Assembly: GCA_028277515.1 (NCBI GenBank)
Contig: JANQGC010000231.1
Span: forward strand, 1 to 64,000
Source of the DNA: Anaerolineae bacterium
GTDB lineage: Bacteria; Chloroflexota; Anaerolineae; Promineifilales; Promineifilaceae
Direction: 5' to 3'
DNA: 64,000 bases
Shown here: one piece after another, positions 1 to 8,730 of the stretch
How positions within the stretch are numbered: the stretch's first letter is position 1
How the letters are laid out: each line of letters begins with the position of its first letter
The notes under the pieces: generated by a model
What the model saw: the letters and a program-made list of their open reading frames with translations, nothing else
What the model was told of the DNA's origin: nothing
Databases searched by the model: none
Position numbers and translations under genes: made by a program

Positions 1-1
1 C

Positions 2-991
2 ACCTCTGCTGAAGCGCAGCTTGAACTGGTCCGCTCCGGCGCGACGCCGGAAGAGCTGGCCGCCGCCGAAAGAAGTCTGGCCGCCGCCGAGGCCTCGATC
101 GTCGCCGCCGCGGGCAATCGTGATTCTTCCGTGCGCGTCAGCGATGCTGCTGTGCAGTCGGCGCAAGCCCAGGTGGCGCAGGCCCAGGCGGAACTGGACC
201 AGATCCAGACCGCCTATGACAATATCATCGACGCCTGCTTTGAGAAGCCGGGCGGCGGTGAAGTTTGCCCCCTGTATGGACCGGTGGAAGAACAAACCCG
301 CGCCCAGTTAGAAGCGGCTAAACTCAACTTGGCCTCTGCCCAGGCTGCTGAAGCAGAAGCCCGTGCTGGCGCAACAACGGCCGAACGGGTCCTGGCCAAC
401 TCCGAAGTGGGTGTGGCCCAGGCCGGCCGCGACCAGGCCCAGGCCCAGCTTGACCTGCTGACGGCTGGCGCGCGGGATGAGCAGATCCAGCAGGCTGAAG
501 TTGGGGTCTCCCAGGCCGAACTGGGCGTCGAGCAGGCGCTCGTACAGGTAGCCCTAGCCGATGCGGCCGTCACCCAGAGTGAAGCGGCCGTCACCCAGGC
601 CGAAGCTGATGTGCAAGCCGCCCAAACCGCCCTGGACCGCATGACCTTGACCGCCCCCTTCCCCGGACAGGTCAGCGAAATCCTGACCGAGGTTGGTGAA
701 CTGGTCGCCCCTGGCGCGCCGGTAGCCCGCTTTGCCGACTTTGCCGGCTGGCAGGTTAGGACCACCGATCTGACTGAGCTGGATGTGGTTGCTGTCAAGA
801 ACGGCCTGCCCGCCGAAGTGCGTGTCGACGCGCTGCCCGGCGAAGTGATCAATGGCACCGTGGTCGATATCGGCACCGTCGCCGCCGTCGTACGTGGTGA
901 TGTGACCTATGAAGTGACGATTGAACTGGAAGAGACCGATTTGCCCCTACGCTGGGGGATGACCGCCACGGTCGATATTATGACTGAGTAA
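2..991 (+). CDS. HlyD/membrane-fusion-type periplasmic adaptor (5' end missing)
   Basis: The reading frame is open from base 2, so the true start lies before the window; 329 codons remain. The first ~215 residues are a long Ala/Gln/Glu-rich heptad region typical of the coiled-coil hairpin of HlyD-family adaptors. The end carries a lipoyl/barrel-sandwich and beta-barrel segment (motifs LTAPFPGQVSEI, VGELVAPGAPV and a closing LRWGMTATVDI). Such proteins bridge an inner-membrane ABC or RND exporter to the outside and usually sit next to ABC permease genes, which would lie upstream of the window. It ends just before a strong hairpin terminator. The family is clear; the transported substrate cannot be told. 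Confidence 0.85.
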   Translation, partial: TSAEAQLELVRSGATPEELAAAERSLAAAEASIVAAAGNRDSSVRVSDAAVQSAQAQVAQAQAELDQIQTAYDNIIDACFEKPGGGEVCPLYGPVEEQTRAQLEAAKLNLASAQAAEAEARAGATTAERVLANSEVGVAQAGRDQAQAQLDLLTAGARDEQIQQAEVGVSQAELGVEQALVQVALADAAVTQSEAAVTQAEADVQAAQTALDRMTLTAPFPGQVSEILTEVGELVAPGAPVARFADFAGWQVRTTDLTELDVVAVKNGLPAEVRVDALPGEVINGTVVDIGTVAAVVRGDVTYEVTIELEETDLPLRWGMTATVDIMTE

Positions 992-1039
992 CGCAATCAA
1001 CGACACAAATTAGGCAATTTGTGCTACGAATTGCGATAC

Positions 1040-1079
1040 AAGTGCCAGGCATTTTCAAAATGCCTGGCACTTTTAATTT
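1040..1079 (+). terminator. Strong rho-independent-type hairpin after the HlyD-like gene
   Basis: A perfect 16-bp inverted repeat with a 1-nt centre (AAGTGCCAGGCATTTT, c, then its complement) is followed by TTTTAATTT. It belongs to the dispersed GTGCC(A/G)GGCAC palindrome group also found at 11,626, 20,936, 24,113 and 43,705. Confidence 0.75.
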
Positions 1080-1108
1080 CTCCAAACACCCTACATCCAC
1101 ATAATTAA

Positions 1109-1146
1109 TTGACATTCTCGCCATATTCGTGATATGATTCATATCA
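1109..1146 (+). promoter_or_regulatory. Promoter and palindromic operator of the TetR gene; no 5' leader
   Basis: TTGACA (1109-1114), an 18-nt spacer and TATGAT (1133-1138) form a good promoter. A perfect palindrome, TGATATGA-T-TCATATCA (1130-1146), covers the -10 box and would suit autorepression by the TetR protein encoded next. Transcription should start at about 1145-1146, which is the A of the second ATG. The upstream ATG at 1134 lies inside the -10 box and cannot be used if this promoter is real. Confidence 0.7.
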
Positions 1147-1739
1147 TGAATACAAACGCAACACGCCCTTACAGCAGTGAGATTCGAGAACGGCAAAAGC
1201 AGCAAACCCGCACACGTATCCTGGAAGGGTTAATCAGAGTGATGGCCGATGGCATCGCCGAGGCATCAATTCCTGCCGTCTCAGAAGTGTCAGGAGTATC
1301 TATTCCAACCATCTACCGCTACTTTCCAACCAAACAGGCACTTTTCAATGCATTACCCAATTACATTGCCGGGAAAATCGGAGCGCCTGCATTGGATGAG
1401 CAGCCCAATTTGGAACATTATTTGCAGATGATCGCGGCGTTTTATGCTAATGCTGACAGCATGGATGAAACGATGCGCGCCGCGGCCATCAGCGAAGCAG
1501 CGGCCAACATACGGCGCACCACGCGGCCGGAACGGCTGCGGATGATTGAAAAAATTTTAATGCCGCTTGCGTCTGATTTAGCGCCAGATGAACAAGAACG
1601 CTTGCGAAATGTTGTTCTTGTTTTAGCAACATCGGCCGTTATCCGGGCCTTTACTGATTACCTGGACCTGACCTGGCAAGAAGCGGCCGATCATGCCACC
1701 TGGGCTATCCGGATGGTGGTAAAGGGAGCCACAATGTAG
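1146..1739 (+). CDS. TetR/AcrR-family transcriptional regulator
   Basis: 197 residues from the ATG at 1146. The N-terminal TetR helix-turn-helix is clear (residues ~20-65: RTRILEGLIRVMADG, then VSEVSGVSIPTIYRYFPTK); the rest is the helical ligand-binding domain. TetR proteins are dimeric repressors released by small molecules. The start at 1146 is preferred over 1134 because the promoter's -10 box overlaps 1134; there is no ribosome-binding site, so translation is probably leaderless. The palindrome at the start suggests autorepression. The next gene on the same strand is a rifampin-phosphotransferase-like enzyme, so a drug-responsive regulator/resistance pair is possible, but 183 nt of repeats separate the two. 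Confidence 0.88.
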   Translation: MNTNATRPYSSEIRERQKQQTRTRILEGLIRVMADGIAEASIPAVSEVSGVSIPTIYRYFPTKQALFNALPNYIAGKIGAPALDEQPNLEHYLQMIAAFYANADSMDETMRAAAISEAAANIRRTTRPERLRMIEKILMPLASDLAPDEQERLRNVVLVLATSAVIRAFTDYLDLTWQEAADHATWAIRMVVKGATM

Positions 1740-1749
1740 AACAACCTGG

Positions 1750-1900
1750 AAAGCGCGCGCTACCGTAGAACAAACATTCCTGTTTGTTTCCTTCCGCAAA
1801 CAAGAATGTTTACGTTACAGGACGCAAGCTGGAAAGCTCACGCTACCGTAGAACAAATTGCCTAATTTGTTCAGTCGCAAGCTGGAAAGCTCGCGCAACA
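1750..1900. repeat. Tandem hairpins of the GTAGAAC repeat group
   Basis: Several short palindromes sit end to end: AACAAACA-ttcc-TGTTTGTT, an AAACA..TGTTT hairpin ending in GTTAC, ACAAATT-gcc-TAATTTGT, and two copies of GCAAGCT-gga-AAGCTCRCGC. They are linked by the constant strings CTACCGTAGAACAA and CGTTAC/CAGTCGC. The constant strings recur at 16,384, 20,805, 46,285 and 49,252, while the palindrome arms vary. Confidence 0.75.
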
Positions 1901-1922
1901 GTGTCTTAGGAGAATGGGAATA

Positions 1923-4493
1923 ATGATTGTGACGTTACCGGTAGAACAGAGCCAATCTTCAACTGCCCTGCTTGGGGGCAAAGCGGCCAATCTAAATCGT
2001 CTATTGTTAGCCGGATATCCAGTCCCGTCCAGCGTAGTAATTGCCACTGAAGCGTACCAGGCTTTTATCAGAGCAAATAATCTTGATGGTTCAATTCAAT
2101 CCTGGACCAACAGTTCCATTTCAGATGGGGAAATATTAAGACAATTTGTCGCTGCACAAATGCCGGGTTCTATGGCTGATTCAATTCGGAAGGCGTATCG
2201 GAGCCTGGGGAGCAAGCCGGTGGCGGTGCGTTCTTCAGCAACGACAGAAGATTTGAGAGAGGCCAGCTTTGCCGGCCAACAAGACAGTTTTTTGCATGTG
2301 CAGGGGGAAACGGCCGTGCTCGAAGCCATCAAAAAATGTTGGGCCAGTTTGTGGATGGGTCGGGCGGTTGCCTATCGGGGTGAGCATACTATCAAAACCC
2401 ATCACGTCCACATGGCAGTATTGCTGCAACCAATGGTGCCGGCCGATTGTGCCGGGGTGCTTTTCACGCAAGATCCGGTCAGTCCCAACCAGGAAACTAT
2501 CATCATTGAAGCCGTGCCAGGACTGGCAGATGCATTGGTCAGCGGGGTGGCTACCCCCGATCATTACCGCGTCAACCGGCATAGCAAAGATATCGAAGCG
2601 GCCAAGACCCAGGGCGACATCTCCATTCTGACAGATAACCAGGTCAGGCAGCTTGCCGATACAGGGTTGGCCATTGCCGACCTGTTTAGAATGCCCCAGG
2701 ATATTGAATGGGCGATTGCCGGTGAACAACTCTATATTCTACAAAGCAGGGCCGTCACAACAGAGGCGCCTCAAGTAGCATCGCTGCCGGCAGATGAAGT
2801 CCATGCGCCAGGAGATGACCAGTGGCTGCCGGAAGAGAATATGTCACACCCCTTTGATTTGTGGACGCGAGCTAATTTTGGCGAAGTCCTGCCCAACCCG
2901 GTCACCCCATTGACTCTTTCCAGTTTTCAGTTGATGGGTGATGCTGCTGAGGTTCAACTCTCTTCCGGCGAAAAGATACAGATGGCTCGTCGAATATATG
3001 GACGCATTTATGCCAATGAAGGGGGCATGCGGCAGTTTGCGGCCGATTTGGGATTGCCGACCTCGTTTATCAACGCCACCTGGGGCAGCCGCCGCCCGGA
3101 CTTGCTGCCAAAAGCTGGATTTCGGCCCTGGCGCTTGCTGGTCCGGCTTCCGCAGCTCCTCCGGCAAAGCATGAACAGCCGCTCTCAATCTTCTCCAAAG
3201 GAGCCACAACTGCCAAAGGATGAAGCCGAACTGTTTAAGCAAATTGATGCCTGGACGGCCGCGTTGCAAAACAGCGATCTCGCAGCCATGAGTGAAGCAG
3301 AATTATGGCATGCTATTCGGATGGTTTGGGAGCCGCGCCGCATTCAGGTCTACCAGCGACATACAACCGTCAGCACGGGCGCATTCCTTTCATTCGCGCC
3401 CTTGGAATGGATGGCCAAAAAATGGGCCAATGATGCCCGTCTCGCACAGACTTTGATCACGGGTTTGACCGGCGTGTATGCAGCGCAAATGGGTCCTGCC
3501 TTGCAGCGGATTGCCCAGGCGCTGCGCGAGGCCGACCTGGTTCAGGTCGTGAGAGAAAATCCACCACAAGCCGCCTGGAATAAACTGCAAGTTCTGCCGC
3601 AAGTGGCCGTTGTGCGAGAGGCTCTGGGGCAGTTTATGGATGAATTTGGCCATCGCTGCCCGGCCGAACCTGAAATTTCGCTGCCTCGTTGGGTCGAAGC
3701 GCCGGAACAGATCATTGCCCTGGCTGCGGGTTATTTATCGGCTGCTCCGGCCGAACAAGAGAATCCGCGGCAACCCTCTGCACAAGCGGCCCGGCGGGCA
3801 TTTGAGAAACAACTGGATCCCTTCCGGCGATCCCTCTTTCGCCGGGTTTTGCTGCTGGCGCAAAACCAGGTGCGACGCCGTGATAACAGCCGCCATTTTA
3901 TGGCCAAAGTGGAATTGTCACGCCGCCTGCTTTTTGTAGAGCTGGGAAAACGTTGGCACGAACGAGGCATCCTGTCTGCAGTTGAGGATATTTTCTTTCT
4001 CACGCATGGCGAGATCGGCCTCGTCATCGAAAATGGGGATGCAACAGGGTTGCCCCGGTCCATTCCGGCGCTCACGGCCGAACGGCGGCAGGCTTATGAT
4101 TTCTGGTGTTCTTATCCCTTTCCGGAGGCGGTCGACGCTGGCGGGAATCTTTTGCCCAATCCACAATTGTCCCCCGCCGAAGGCCTGCAGGGCGTGCCGG
4201 CGAGCGGCGGCAAGGCTACAGGTCCCGTCCGCATTATTCGCAGTCCCCTTGAGGCCGGCCGGCTGCAACCCGGCGACATTCTAGTGACCCTGGCCACAGA
4301 CCCTGGCTGGACCCCTGTGTTTCCCCTCGCTGCCGGGCTGATCCTGGTTTATGGCGGACAACTGTCTCATGGAGCCATTGTGGCCCGTGAGTATGGTGTG
4401 CCGGCGGTTGTCAATGTTGCTGAAGCGATGACCCGGCTGCAAGAAGGGATGGTTGTAACCGTTGACGGCAGCAGCGGCCGTGTTTATTGGTAG
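1923..4493 (+). CDS. Rifampin phosphotransferase / PEP-synthase-like ATP-dependent phosphotransferase
   Basis: 856 residues from the ATG at 1923, chosen because AGGAGA (1908-1913) lies 9 nt before it; the ATG at 1914 touches that site. It has the order of the PEP-utilising family. An N-terminal ATP-grasp domain (PPDK_N) shows LLGGKAANLNRL and GYPVPSSVVIATEAY near residues 16-45, VRSSATTEDLREASFAGQQD near 105, and LQSRAVTTE near 273. A central substrate domain contains FGEVLPNPVTPLT. The C-terminal swivelling domain carries the phospho-accepting histidine, His816, in GGQLSHGAIVAREYGVPAV. Length and layout match Rph enzymes, which transfer phosphate from ATP to rifamycins (~865 residues), but distant PEP-synthase-like proteins of unknown substrate share them. 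The TetR gene upstream fits a drug response. Resistance is an inference. Confidence 0.75.
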   Translation: MIVTLPVEQSQSSTALLGGKAANLNRLLLAGYPVPSSVVIATEAYQAFIRANNLDGSIQSWTNSSISDGEILRQFVAAQMPGSMADSIRKAYRSLGSKPVAVRSSATTEDLREASFAGQQDSFLHVQGETAVLEAIKKCWASLWMGRAVAYRGEHTIKTHHVHMAVLLQPMVPADCAGVLFTQDPVSPNQETIIIEAVPGLADALVSGVATPDHYRVNRHSKDIEAAKTQGDISILTDNQVRQLADTGLAIADLFRMPQDIEWAIAGEQLYILQSRAVTTEAPQVASLPADEVHAPGDDQWLPEENMSHPFDLWTRANFGEVLPNPVTPLTLSSFQLMGDAAEVQLSSGEKIQMARRIYGRIYANEGGMRQFAADLGLPTSFINATWGSRRPDLLPKAGFRPWRLLVRLPQLLRQSMNSRSQSSPKEPQLPKDEAELFKQIDAWTAALQNSDLAAMSEAELWHAIRMVWEPRRIQVYQRHTTVSTGAFLSFAPLEWMAKKWANDARLAQTLITGLTGVYAAQMGPALQRIAQALREADLVQVVRENPPQAAWNKLQVLPQVAVVREALGQFMDEFGHRCPAEPEISLPRWVEAPEQIIALAAGYLSAAPAEQENPRQPSAQAARRAFEKQLDPFRRSLFRRVLLLAQNQVRRRDNSRHFMAKVELSRRLLFVELGKRWHERGILSAVEDIFFLTHGEIGLVIENGDATGLPRSIPALTAERRQAYDFWCSYPFPEAVDAGGNLLPNPQLSPAEGLQGVPASGGKATGPVRIIRSPLEAGRLQPGDILVTLATDPGWTPVFPLAAGLILVYGGQLSHGAIVAREYGVPAVVNVAEAMTRLQEGMVVTVDGSSGRVYW

Positions 4494-4505
4494 GTAAAAA
4501 CATTT

Positions 4506-5546
4506 CTAATAACCAGGCGCGTTCATCTGGCGACAAAATGCAACCAGGTCGGGATGAATATAACGGCCGTTCTCCTCAATTTGCATATCGTCTAGCCATA
4601 TGGAAGGGTTGAGCACCACACCATCCGTGTGTGATGGCGATCCATAATCCGTAGCCCCAACGCCAAACTGCATACAGCCAAACACCCGTTCATCTTCCAG
4701 GATGCGCCCCGTGGCGCGCGGCACACCGGGATTGAAGCCATAACACGCGTGGTCCATGCGATACGATTCCCGGTGCTCGAAACCGGCCAGCCAGCGTTCA
4801 AAGATCCGCGCGTCCGGGCCGCCCTCAATCTTTTGGATGAGTCCTCTCTCCAGAGTCAACTTGACCGGGGAACGCAGCAGACCCAAATCTGATGGCGGCC
4901 ATATGGCCGCATCAAACACCAGGACCCCTTCATAGCTCTCCCGGTGCGCCATAAAGCCGGATTGTCCCCCCAGCATTTGGGGAAATCCCCCCCGCTCCGG
5001 CGGATCTTCCCAGAAATGGTCCCCGGCTTTGTCCACGGCCATGCGTAAATCGGTGCCGGCTGTGGTGGTCAGGCGAATGCTATCTGCCTCCTGCGACGTT
5101 TGATAAAGCCAGCGTTTCATCTCCTGCAACGAGTGGTACGGCACACGGCCGATCGTCCGCACCATCATGTCCACATCCATCCCCGTCAGCTCCACATAAA
5201 TGCAGCCGTTCCCTACAGCGGCGTGATAAGCGGGGCTATACAACTGGTAGGCCACAGAGAAATTGAACCAAATCTCAGCCTGTTGTGAGGCGCCAAGAAC
5301 CGGTTTGGGCGGCTCAACCATCGGTTCATCCAGGGTATGGTAGCTGATTAATGTGGGCACGCCGCCGGCGGCATAAACCGCCGCCGCCGTCGCCTGGGCA
5401 ACGCGCCAATCGGCCGCGCTGTCGGCCGTGATCATGACTTCCTTTCCGGCTACCGGCCGCATCTCCGTCACCAGTTTATGGGCAGCTTTGTTCAATTCCA
5501 GGTAATAAAATTCATCACGCGGTTCAACGCCCAGCTTGTACACCAT
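4506..5546 (-). CDS. M29 aminopeptidase / NicX-like metalloenzyme
   Basis: 346 residues; the ATG is preceded by AAGGA at a 9-nt gap. The protein resembles the aminopeptidase T (M29) superfamily that also contains the 2,5-dihydroxypyridine dioxygenase NicX: an N-terminal alpha/beta half, then a C-terminal half with LTLERGLIQKIEGG, the YGFNPGVPRATGRI region and a likely metal-binding part (FGVGATDYGSPSHTDGV, containing His and Asp). It starts 12 nt after the upstream DUF917 gene and closes the long minus-strand operon containing the ABC importer. It probably hydrolyses or opens the imported compound or a product of it. Whether it is a peptidase or a ring-opening enzyme cannot be decided from sequence alone. 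It converges on the phosphotransferase gene with a 12-nt gap. Confidence 0.62.
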   Translation of the reverse strand: MVYKLGVEPRDEFYYLELNKAAHKLVTEMRPVAGKEVMITADSAADWRVAQATAAAVYAAGGVPTLISYHTLDEPMVEPPKPVLGASQQAEIWFNFSVAYQLYSPAYHAAVGNGCIYVELTGMDVDMMVRTIGRVPYHSLQEMKRWLYQTSQEADSIRLTTTAGTDLRMAVDKAGDHFWEDPPERGGFPQMLGGQSGFMAHRESYEGVLVFDAAIWPPSDLGLLRSPVKLTLERGLIQKIEGGPDARIFERWLAGFEHRESYRMDHACYGFNPGVPRATGRILEDERVFGCMQFGVGATDYGSPSHTDGVVLNPSIWLDDMQIEENGRYIHPDLVAFCRQMNAPGY

Positions 5547-5558
5547 TTGATTTATTCC

Positions 5559-6695
5559 TTAGCCCCTGGCCATGATTTCTTCAATCGGCACATACTCAAT
5601 ATCAAAGCCAAAATAGCGCGGACCGGCGGCCTCATTTAGACCAAATTCTGTGCGAAAAGATTCCAACCCTTTGATGCCCACGGCTACAATCTCATCCCCT
5701 TCTCGGATCAGGTCATTGGTTGTTCCCAGACCGTTTTCTTTATAGGCCAGGGTAACCAGGTCCGGGCTGCAAATCCAGGGTTGGCCATTCAACCAGGTGA
5801 TATGGTTTTCATTCTTAAACCAGACCTCAAGGGTTTGTCCTTCATAATCTCCACGGCCGCGGAGATAGATGGTTCCGAACATATACCCATCCCGATCCTC
5901 CCAATCTTTTCCGGTCACGGTCCCTTCAAAAAGTCGCCAACCCCCTGTGCAGGCAATCGCGGCAGCAATGGGGTCTGCGTCCCTATCCCGCGCTTCACGC
6001 ATCGCGCGACCCAGGGCAAAACTTTTGCTGAGCGTGCCCGGCACCACAACCTCCTTCATCTCCCGGCCCTTTAAGGGAGTTGAAGCGATGGTCGTGCCAT
6101 CATAGGCGGCAACGGCTAACATTTTTCCGATGCGTTCTAACAGGTGTGGGTTGGCCGTGTATTTGACGATGGCCACATTGCCCCATCTATCCACGCTGGC
6201 AAAAGGCCAGCTATTCTTGCCATGCAGGTAGGGGGTTCCTTGCATTTCGTCGGGGATCGCCCGCCCGGCATAATCCCCGTCAACAACCGGGATGCCCAGG
6301 CGTGCGCCGCAAACCAGGGGCGCAGGAGTGTTGCCGGCTCCTAATTCGGCGGCGACGACACAGCCAATGGGCTGCTTTAGTTCCTCCTGGATCTGTTTGA
6401 TCGCTTCCTCCATCGAGCGTTCGCCATACTTATCGACGAGTTCCAGGCGCTCTATTTCAGCCACTGTTTCCGGGGCAAGGGGGGCGATGGAACCCATGCT
6501 GTAAGGGGTAATGGTCCAGGCATCGTCGGGGATGTCCGCGACATCGACCCATTCTAGTGGAATGCCGTCGGCCAGGGCCTCCCGCAGCATACTCAAGCCT
6601 ATTTCAGCCTTCCCGCCGCCTCCGGTGCCCATAAATTGGCAGCCTTCAACGAAGTCTCGGCAATCTTGCATGGTTTCTAATTTTCCGTAGGGCAT
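5559..6695 (-). CDS. DUF917 / S-methyl-thiohydantoin desulfurase family protein, copy 1
   Basis: 378 residues from the ATG at 6695, chosen because AAGGAG lies 7 nt before it. That site overlaps the stop of the upstream ABC ATPase gene, so the two are translationally coupled. An earlier in-frame ATG (6719) lies inside the ATPase gene and lacks such a site. The family signature is the glycine-rich N-terminal motif GTGGGGKAE (residues 23-31), followed by DVADIPDD and a long alpha/beta core ending in KGLESFRTEFGLNEAAGPRYFGFD. The family is often found beside hydantoinase/oxoprolinase genes and is named after desulfuration of S-methyl-thiohydantoin in ergothioneine breakdown; most members have no assigned substrate. 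A second, divergent copy lies at 13,421-14,425 in the same cluster. Confidence 0.8.
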   Translation of the reverse strand: MPYGKLETMQDCRDFVEGCQFMGTGGGGKAEIGLSMLREALADGIPLEWVDVADIPDDAWTITPYSMGSIAPLAPETVAEIERLELVDKYGERSMEEAIKQIQEELKQPIGCVVAAELGAGNTPAPLVCGARLGIPVVDGDYAGRAIPDEMQGTPYLHGKNSWPFASVDRWGNVAIVKYTANPHLLERIGKMLAVAAYDGTTIASTPLKGREMKEVVVPGTLSKSFALGRAMREARDRDADPIAAAIACTGGWRLFEGTVTGKDWEDRDGYMFGTIYLRGRGDYEGQTLEVWFKNENHITWLNGQPWICSPDLVTLAYKENGLGTTNDLIREGDEIVAVGIKGLESFRTEFGLNEAAGPRYFGFDIEYVPIEEIMARG

Positions 6696-6699
6696 TGAT

Positions 6700-7740
6700 T
6701 TACTCCTTTTTGGGTTCATTCACCAGGTGGCAGGCGACCGGGTGGCCGGCCACGCGATCATCCAGCGCCGGTTCGACCTGGCTGCAAACGGGTATAGCTG
6801 CGGGGCAGCGCGGGTGAAAGGTGCATCCTGACGGGGGGTCGGCCGCATTCGGCACGTTGCCTCTTAAAATGATGCGCTCCTGTCGCTGCTCCTTGGCGAC
6901 TGTCGGCATGGCGCTGAGCAGCGCCTGGGTATAGGGGTGGCGTGCACGGCCGTCAAAGATAGCCTGGGCATCGTTCAATTCCACGACCTTGCCCAAATAC
7001 ATCACCGCTACGCGGTCGCTAATATGCTGCACAACGCTTAAATCATGGGAGATGAACAGATAAGTCAACTTTAATTGACGCTGTAACACCTGCAATAAAT
7101 TCAAAATCTGGGCCTGGACTGATACATCTAACGCCGATGTGGGTTCATCCAGGATGATAAAGCGCGGATTCGTGGCCAGGGCGCGGGCGATAGCAATGCG
7201 CTGTAACTGCCCGCCGCTAAATTCATGGGCATAACGGTGCATGATCTCGCCGGGCATGCCCACCTGTTGCAATAATTCATAAATGCGTTGGCGCAAAGCA
7301 TCGCCACGCAGCCGGGTATGGGTCACCAAAGGTTCGGCCACGCATTTAAGGACTGTGAAGCGCGGATCAAACGACGTGTAAGGATTCTGGAAAACCATCT
7401 GCATCTCATGGAAAAGACGCTTCTGCGTCTGTTTATCGGCCGTTGCTAAATCCTGGCCCGCAAACACCACCTGCCCGGCCGTTGGCTCAGTCAACCACAT
7501 GATGGCGCGCCCTAAGGTCGTCTTGCCACAACCCGATTCGCCCACGACCCCTAATGTCTCTTGTTCATGAATAGACAGATCGACGCTGTCCAGGGCATAC
7601 ACGTGCCGCTCCTGGCGGCTCAACCATCCTTTGCGTGAAGTGAAGACCTTGGTTAAAGATCTGGTTTCCAGGAGTGGGGCTTGCCTGGCCCCGACTTCGC
7701 CATCGGCCGGCCTTGGCAGGGACGGATTGTTATCGTTCAT
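6700..7740 (-). CDS. Oligopeptide-type ABC transporter ATP-binding protein (OppF/DppF-like)
   Basis: 346 residues. All ATPase motifs are present: Walker [15 protein letters not shown], signature FSGGQLQRIAIARAL, Walker B FIILDEPTSALD and the switch histidine in LFISHDLSVV. A C-terminal oligopeptide/dipeptide transporter extension (CTFHPRCPAAIPVC) has the cysteine pattern seen in this subfamily. The start codon overlaps the stop of the other ATPase gene by 4 nt (ATGA), so the two subunits are made together. With the neighbouring ATPase, two permeases and a binding lipoprotein it makes a complete peptide/nickel-class (PepT) importer. The ~30 N-terminal residues before the ABC domain are variable in the family. 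Confidence 0.93.
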   Translation of the reverse strand: MNDNNPSLPRPADGEVGARQAPLLETRSLTKVFTSRKGWLSRQERHVYALDSVDLSIHEQETLGVVGESGCGKTTLGRAIMWLTEPTAGQVVFAGQDLATADKQTQKRLFHEMQMVFQNPYTSFDPRFTVLKCVAEPLVTHTRLRGDALRQRIYELLQQVGMPGEIMHRYAHEFSGGQLQRIAIARALATNPRFIILDEPTSALDVSVQAQILNLLQVLQRQLKLTYLFISHDLSVVQHISDRVAVMYLGKVVELNDAQAIFDGRARHPYTQALLSAMPTVAKEQRQERIILRGNVPNAADPPSGCTFHPRCPAAIPVCSQVEPALDDRVAGHPVACHLVNEPKKE

Positions 7741-8714
7741 GACCCCTCCTCATATAAATGGCAGGCCACCCAATGCCCCTCGCTTTGTAGTTGGATCAAA
7801 GGGGGGTCTTTTTCACGGCATATATCCATCACTTCCGGACAGCGGGGGTGAAAAGGACATCCTGGCACCGGGTTCAGTCCATCCGGCACATTACCCTTAA
7901 TTACCCGCAAAGGGACCCCCTGCTCGGCCGAATCCGGCAACGAAGCCAACAATCCTTGCGTATAAGGATGCTTGGTCTGGTAAAGCACATTTTCGACCGG
8001 CCCACTTTCCACGATACGCCCGGCATAAGCCACAGCAACGCGCTCGCAGGTTTCGGCCACAACACCCAGGTCATGGGTGATCAATAGAATGGATAATCCT
8101 TCCTTTTGCCGCAGCTCGGAAAGCAGGGAGAGGATTTGCGCCTGGATGGTCACATCCAGGGCTGTTGTCGGTTCGTCAGCGATCAGTAGTTCGGCCCCGC
8201 AGGCCAGGGCCATGGCGATCATCACCCGCTGCTTCATGCCCCCGCTCAATTCGTGCGGGTAAGCGGTATAAATTCTTTGTGGATCAGGCAAGCCTACTTC
8301 ATTGAACATCTGCAACGCGCGTTCTTTGGCGGCCTGTTTGCTGAGATTATGATGCTGCCGGATTTGCCGCGTGATCTGGTTGCCGGCCGTAAAGAGCGGA
8401 TTGAGCGAAGCGGTGGGATCTTGGAAAATCATGGCGATACGGCCGCCGCGCAGTTGCTGCATATCACTTTCGCTCTTTTGCATGATATCCTCCCCTTTGA
8501 AGAGGACGCGCCCGTTTTCAATGCGGCCAGGGGCAGGAACGGCGCGCAGAGCGGCCAGGCCGGTCACCGATTTGCCACAGCCGGATTCGCCCACAAGCCC
8601 AAACATTTCACCGGGGACCACGTGCAGCGACATGCCATTGACCGCATGTACCGTCCCGGCGTATGTGTCAAAGTGTACGTGCAGATCTTCGATGGCTAAT
8701 ATGGTGATATCCAT
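7737..8714 (-). CDS. Oligopeptide-type ABC transporter ATP-binding protein (OppD/DppD-like)
   Basis: 325 residues from the ATG at 8714, which has GAGGAAG just upstream. A longer frame begins at 8789 inside the permease gene and is not favoured. Motifs: Walker [15 protein letters not shown], signature [15 protein letters not shown], Walker [13 protein letters not shown], switch [12 protein letters not shown], and the C-terminal [14 protein letters not shown] extension. It pairs with the OppF-like subunit (4-nt overlap) to power uptake through the two permeases upstream. It follows the second permease gene by 16 nt. Confidence 0.93.
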   Translation of the reverse strand: MDITILAIEDLHVHFDTYAGTVHAVNGMSLHVVPGEMFGLVGESGCGKSVTGLAALRAVPAPGRIENGRVLFKGEDIMQKSESDMQQLRGGRIAMIFQDPTASLNPLFTAGNQITRQIRQHHNLSKQAAKERALQMFNEVGLPDPQRIYTAYPHELSGGMKQRVMIAMALACGAELLIADEPTTALDVTIQAQILSLLSELRQKEGLSILLITHDLGVVAETCERVAVAYAGRIVESGPVENVLYQTKHPYTQGLLASLPDSAEQGVPLRVIKGNVPDGLNPVPGCPFHPRCPEVMDICREKDPPLIQLQSEGHWVACHLYEEGS

Positions 8715-8730
8715 AATCTTCCTCTGCAAA

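Noticed and set aside
214..876. 220-codon minus-strand frame
   Set aside because: Antisense to the HlyD-like coding region; low-complexity Ser/Ala/Thr composition is a mirror of its Ala/Gln repeats.
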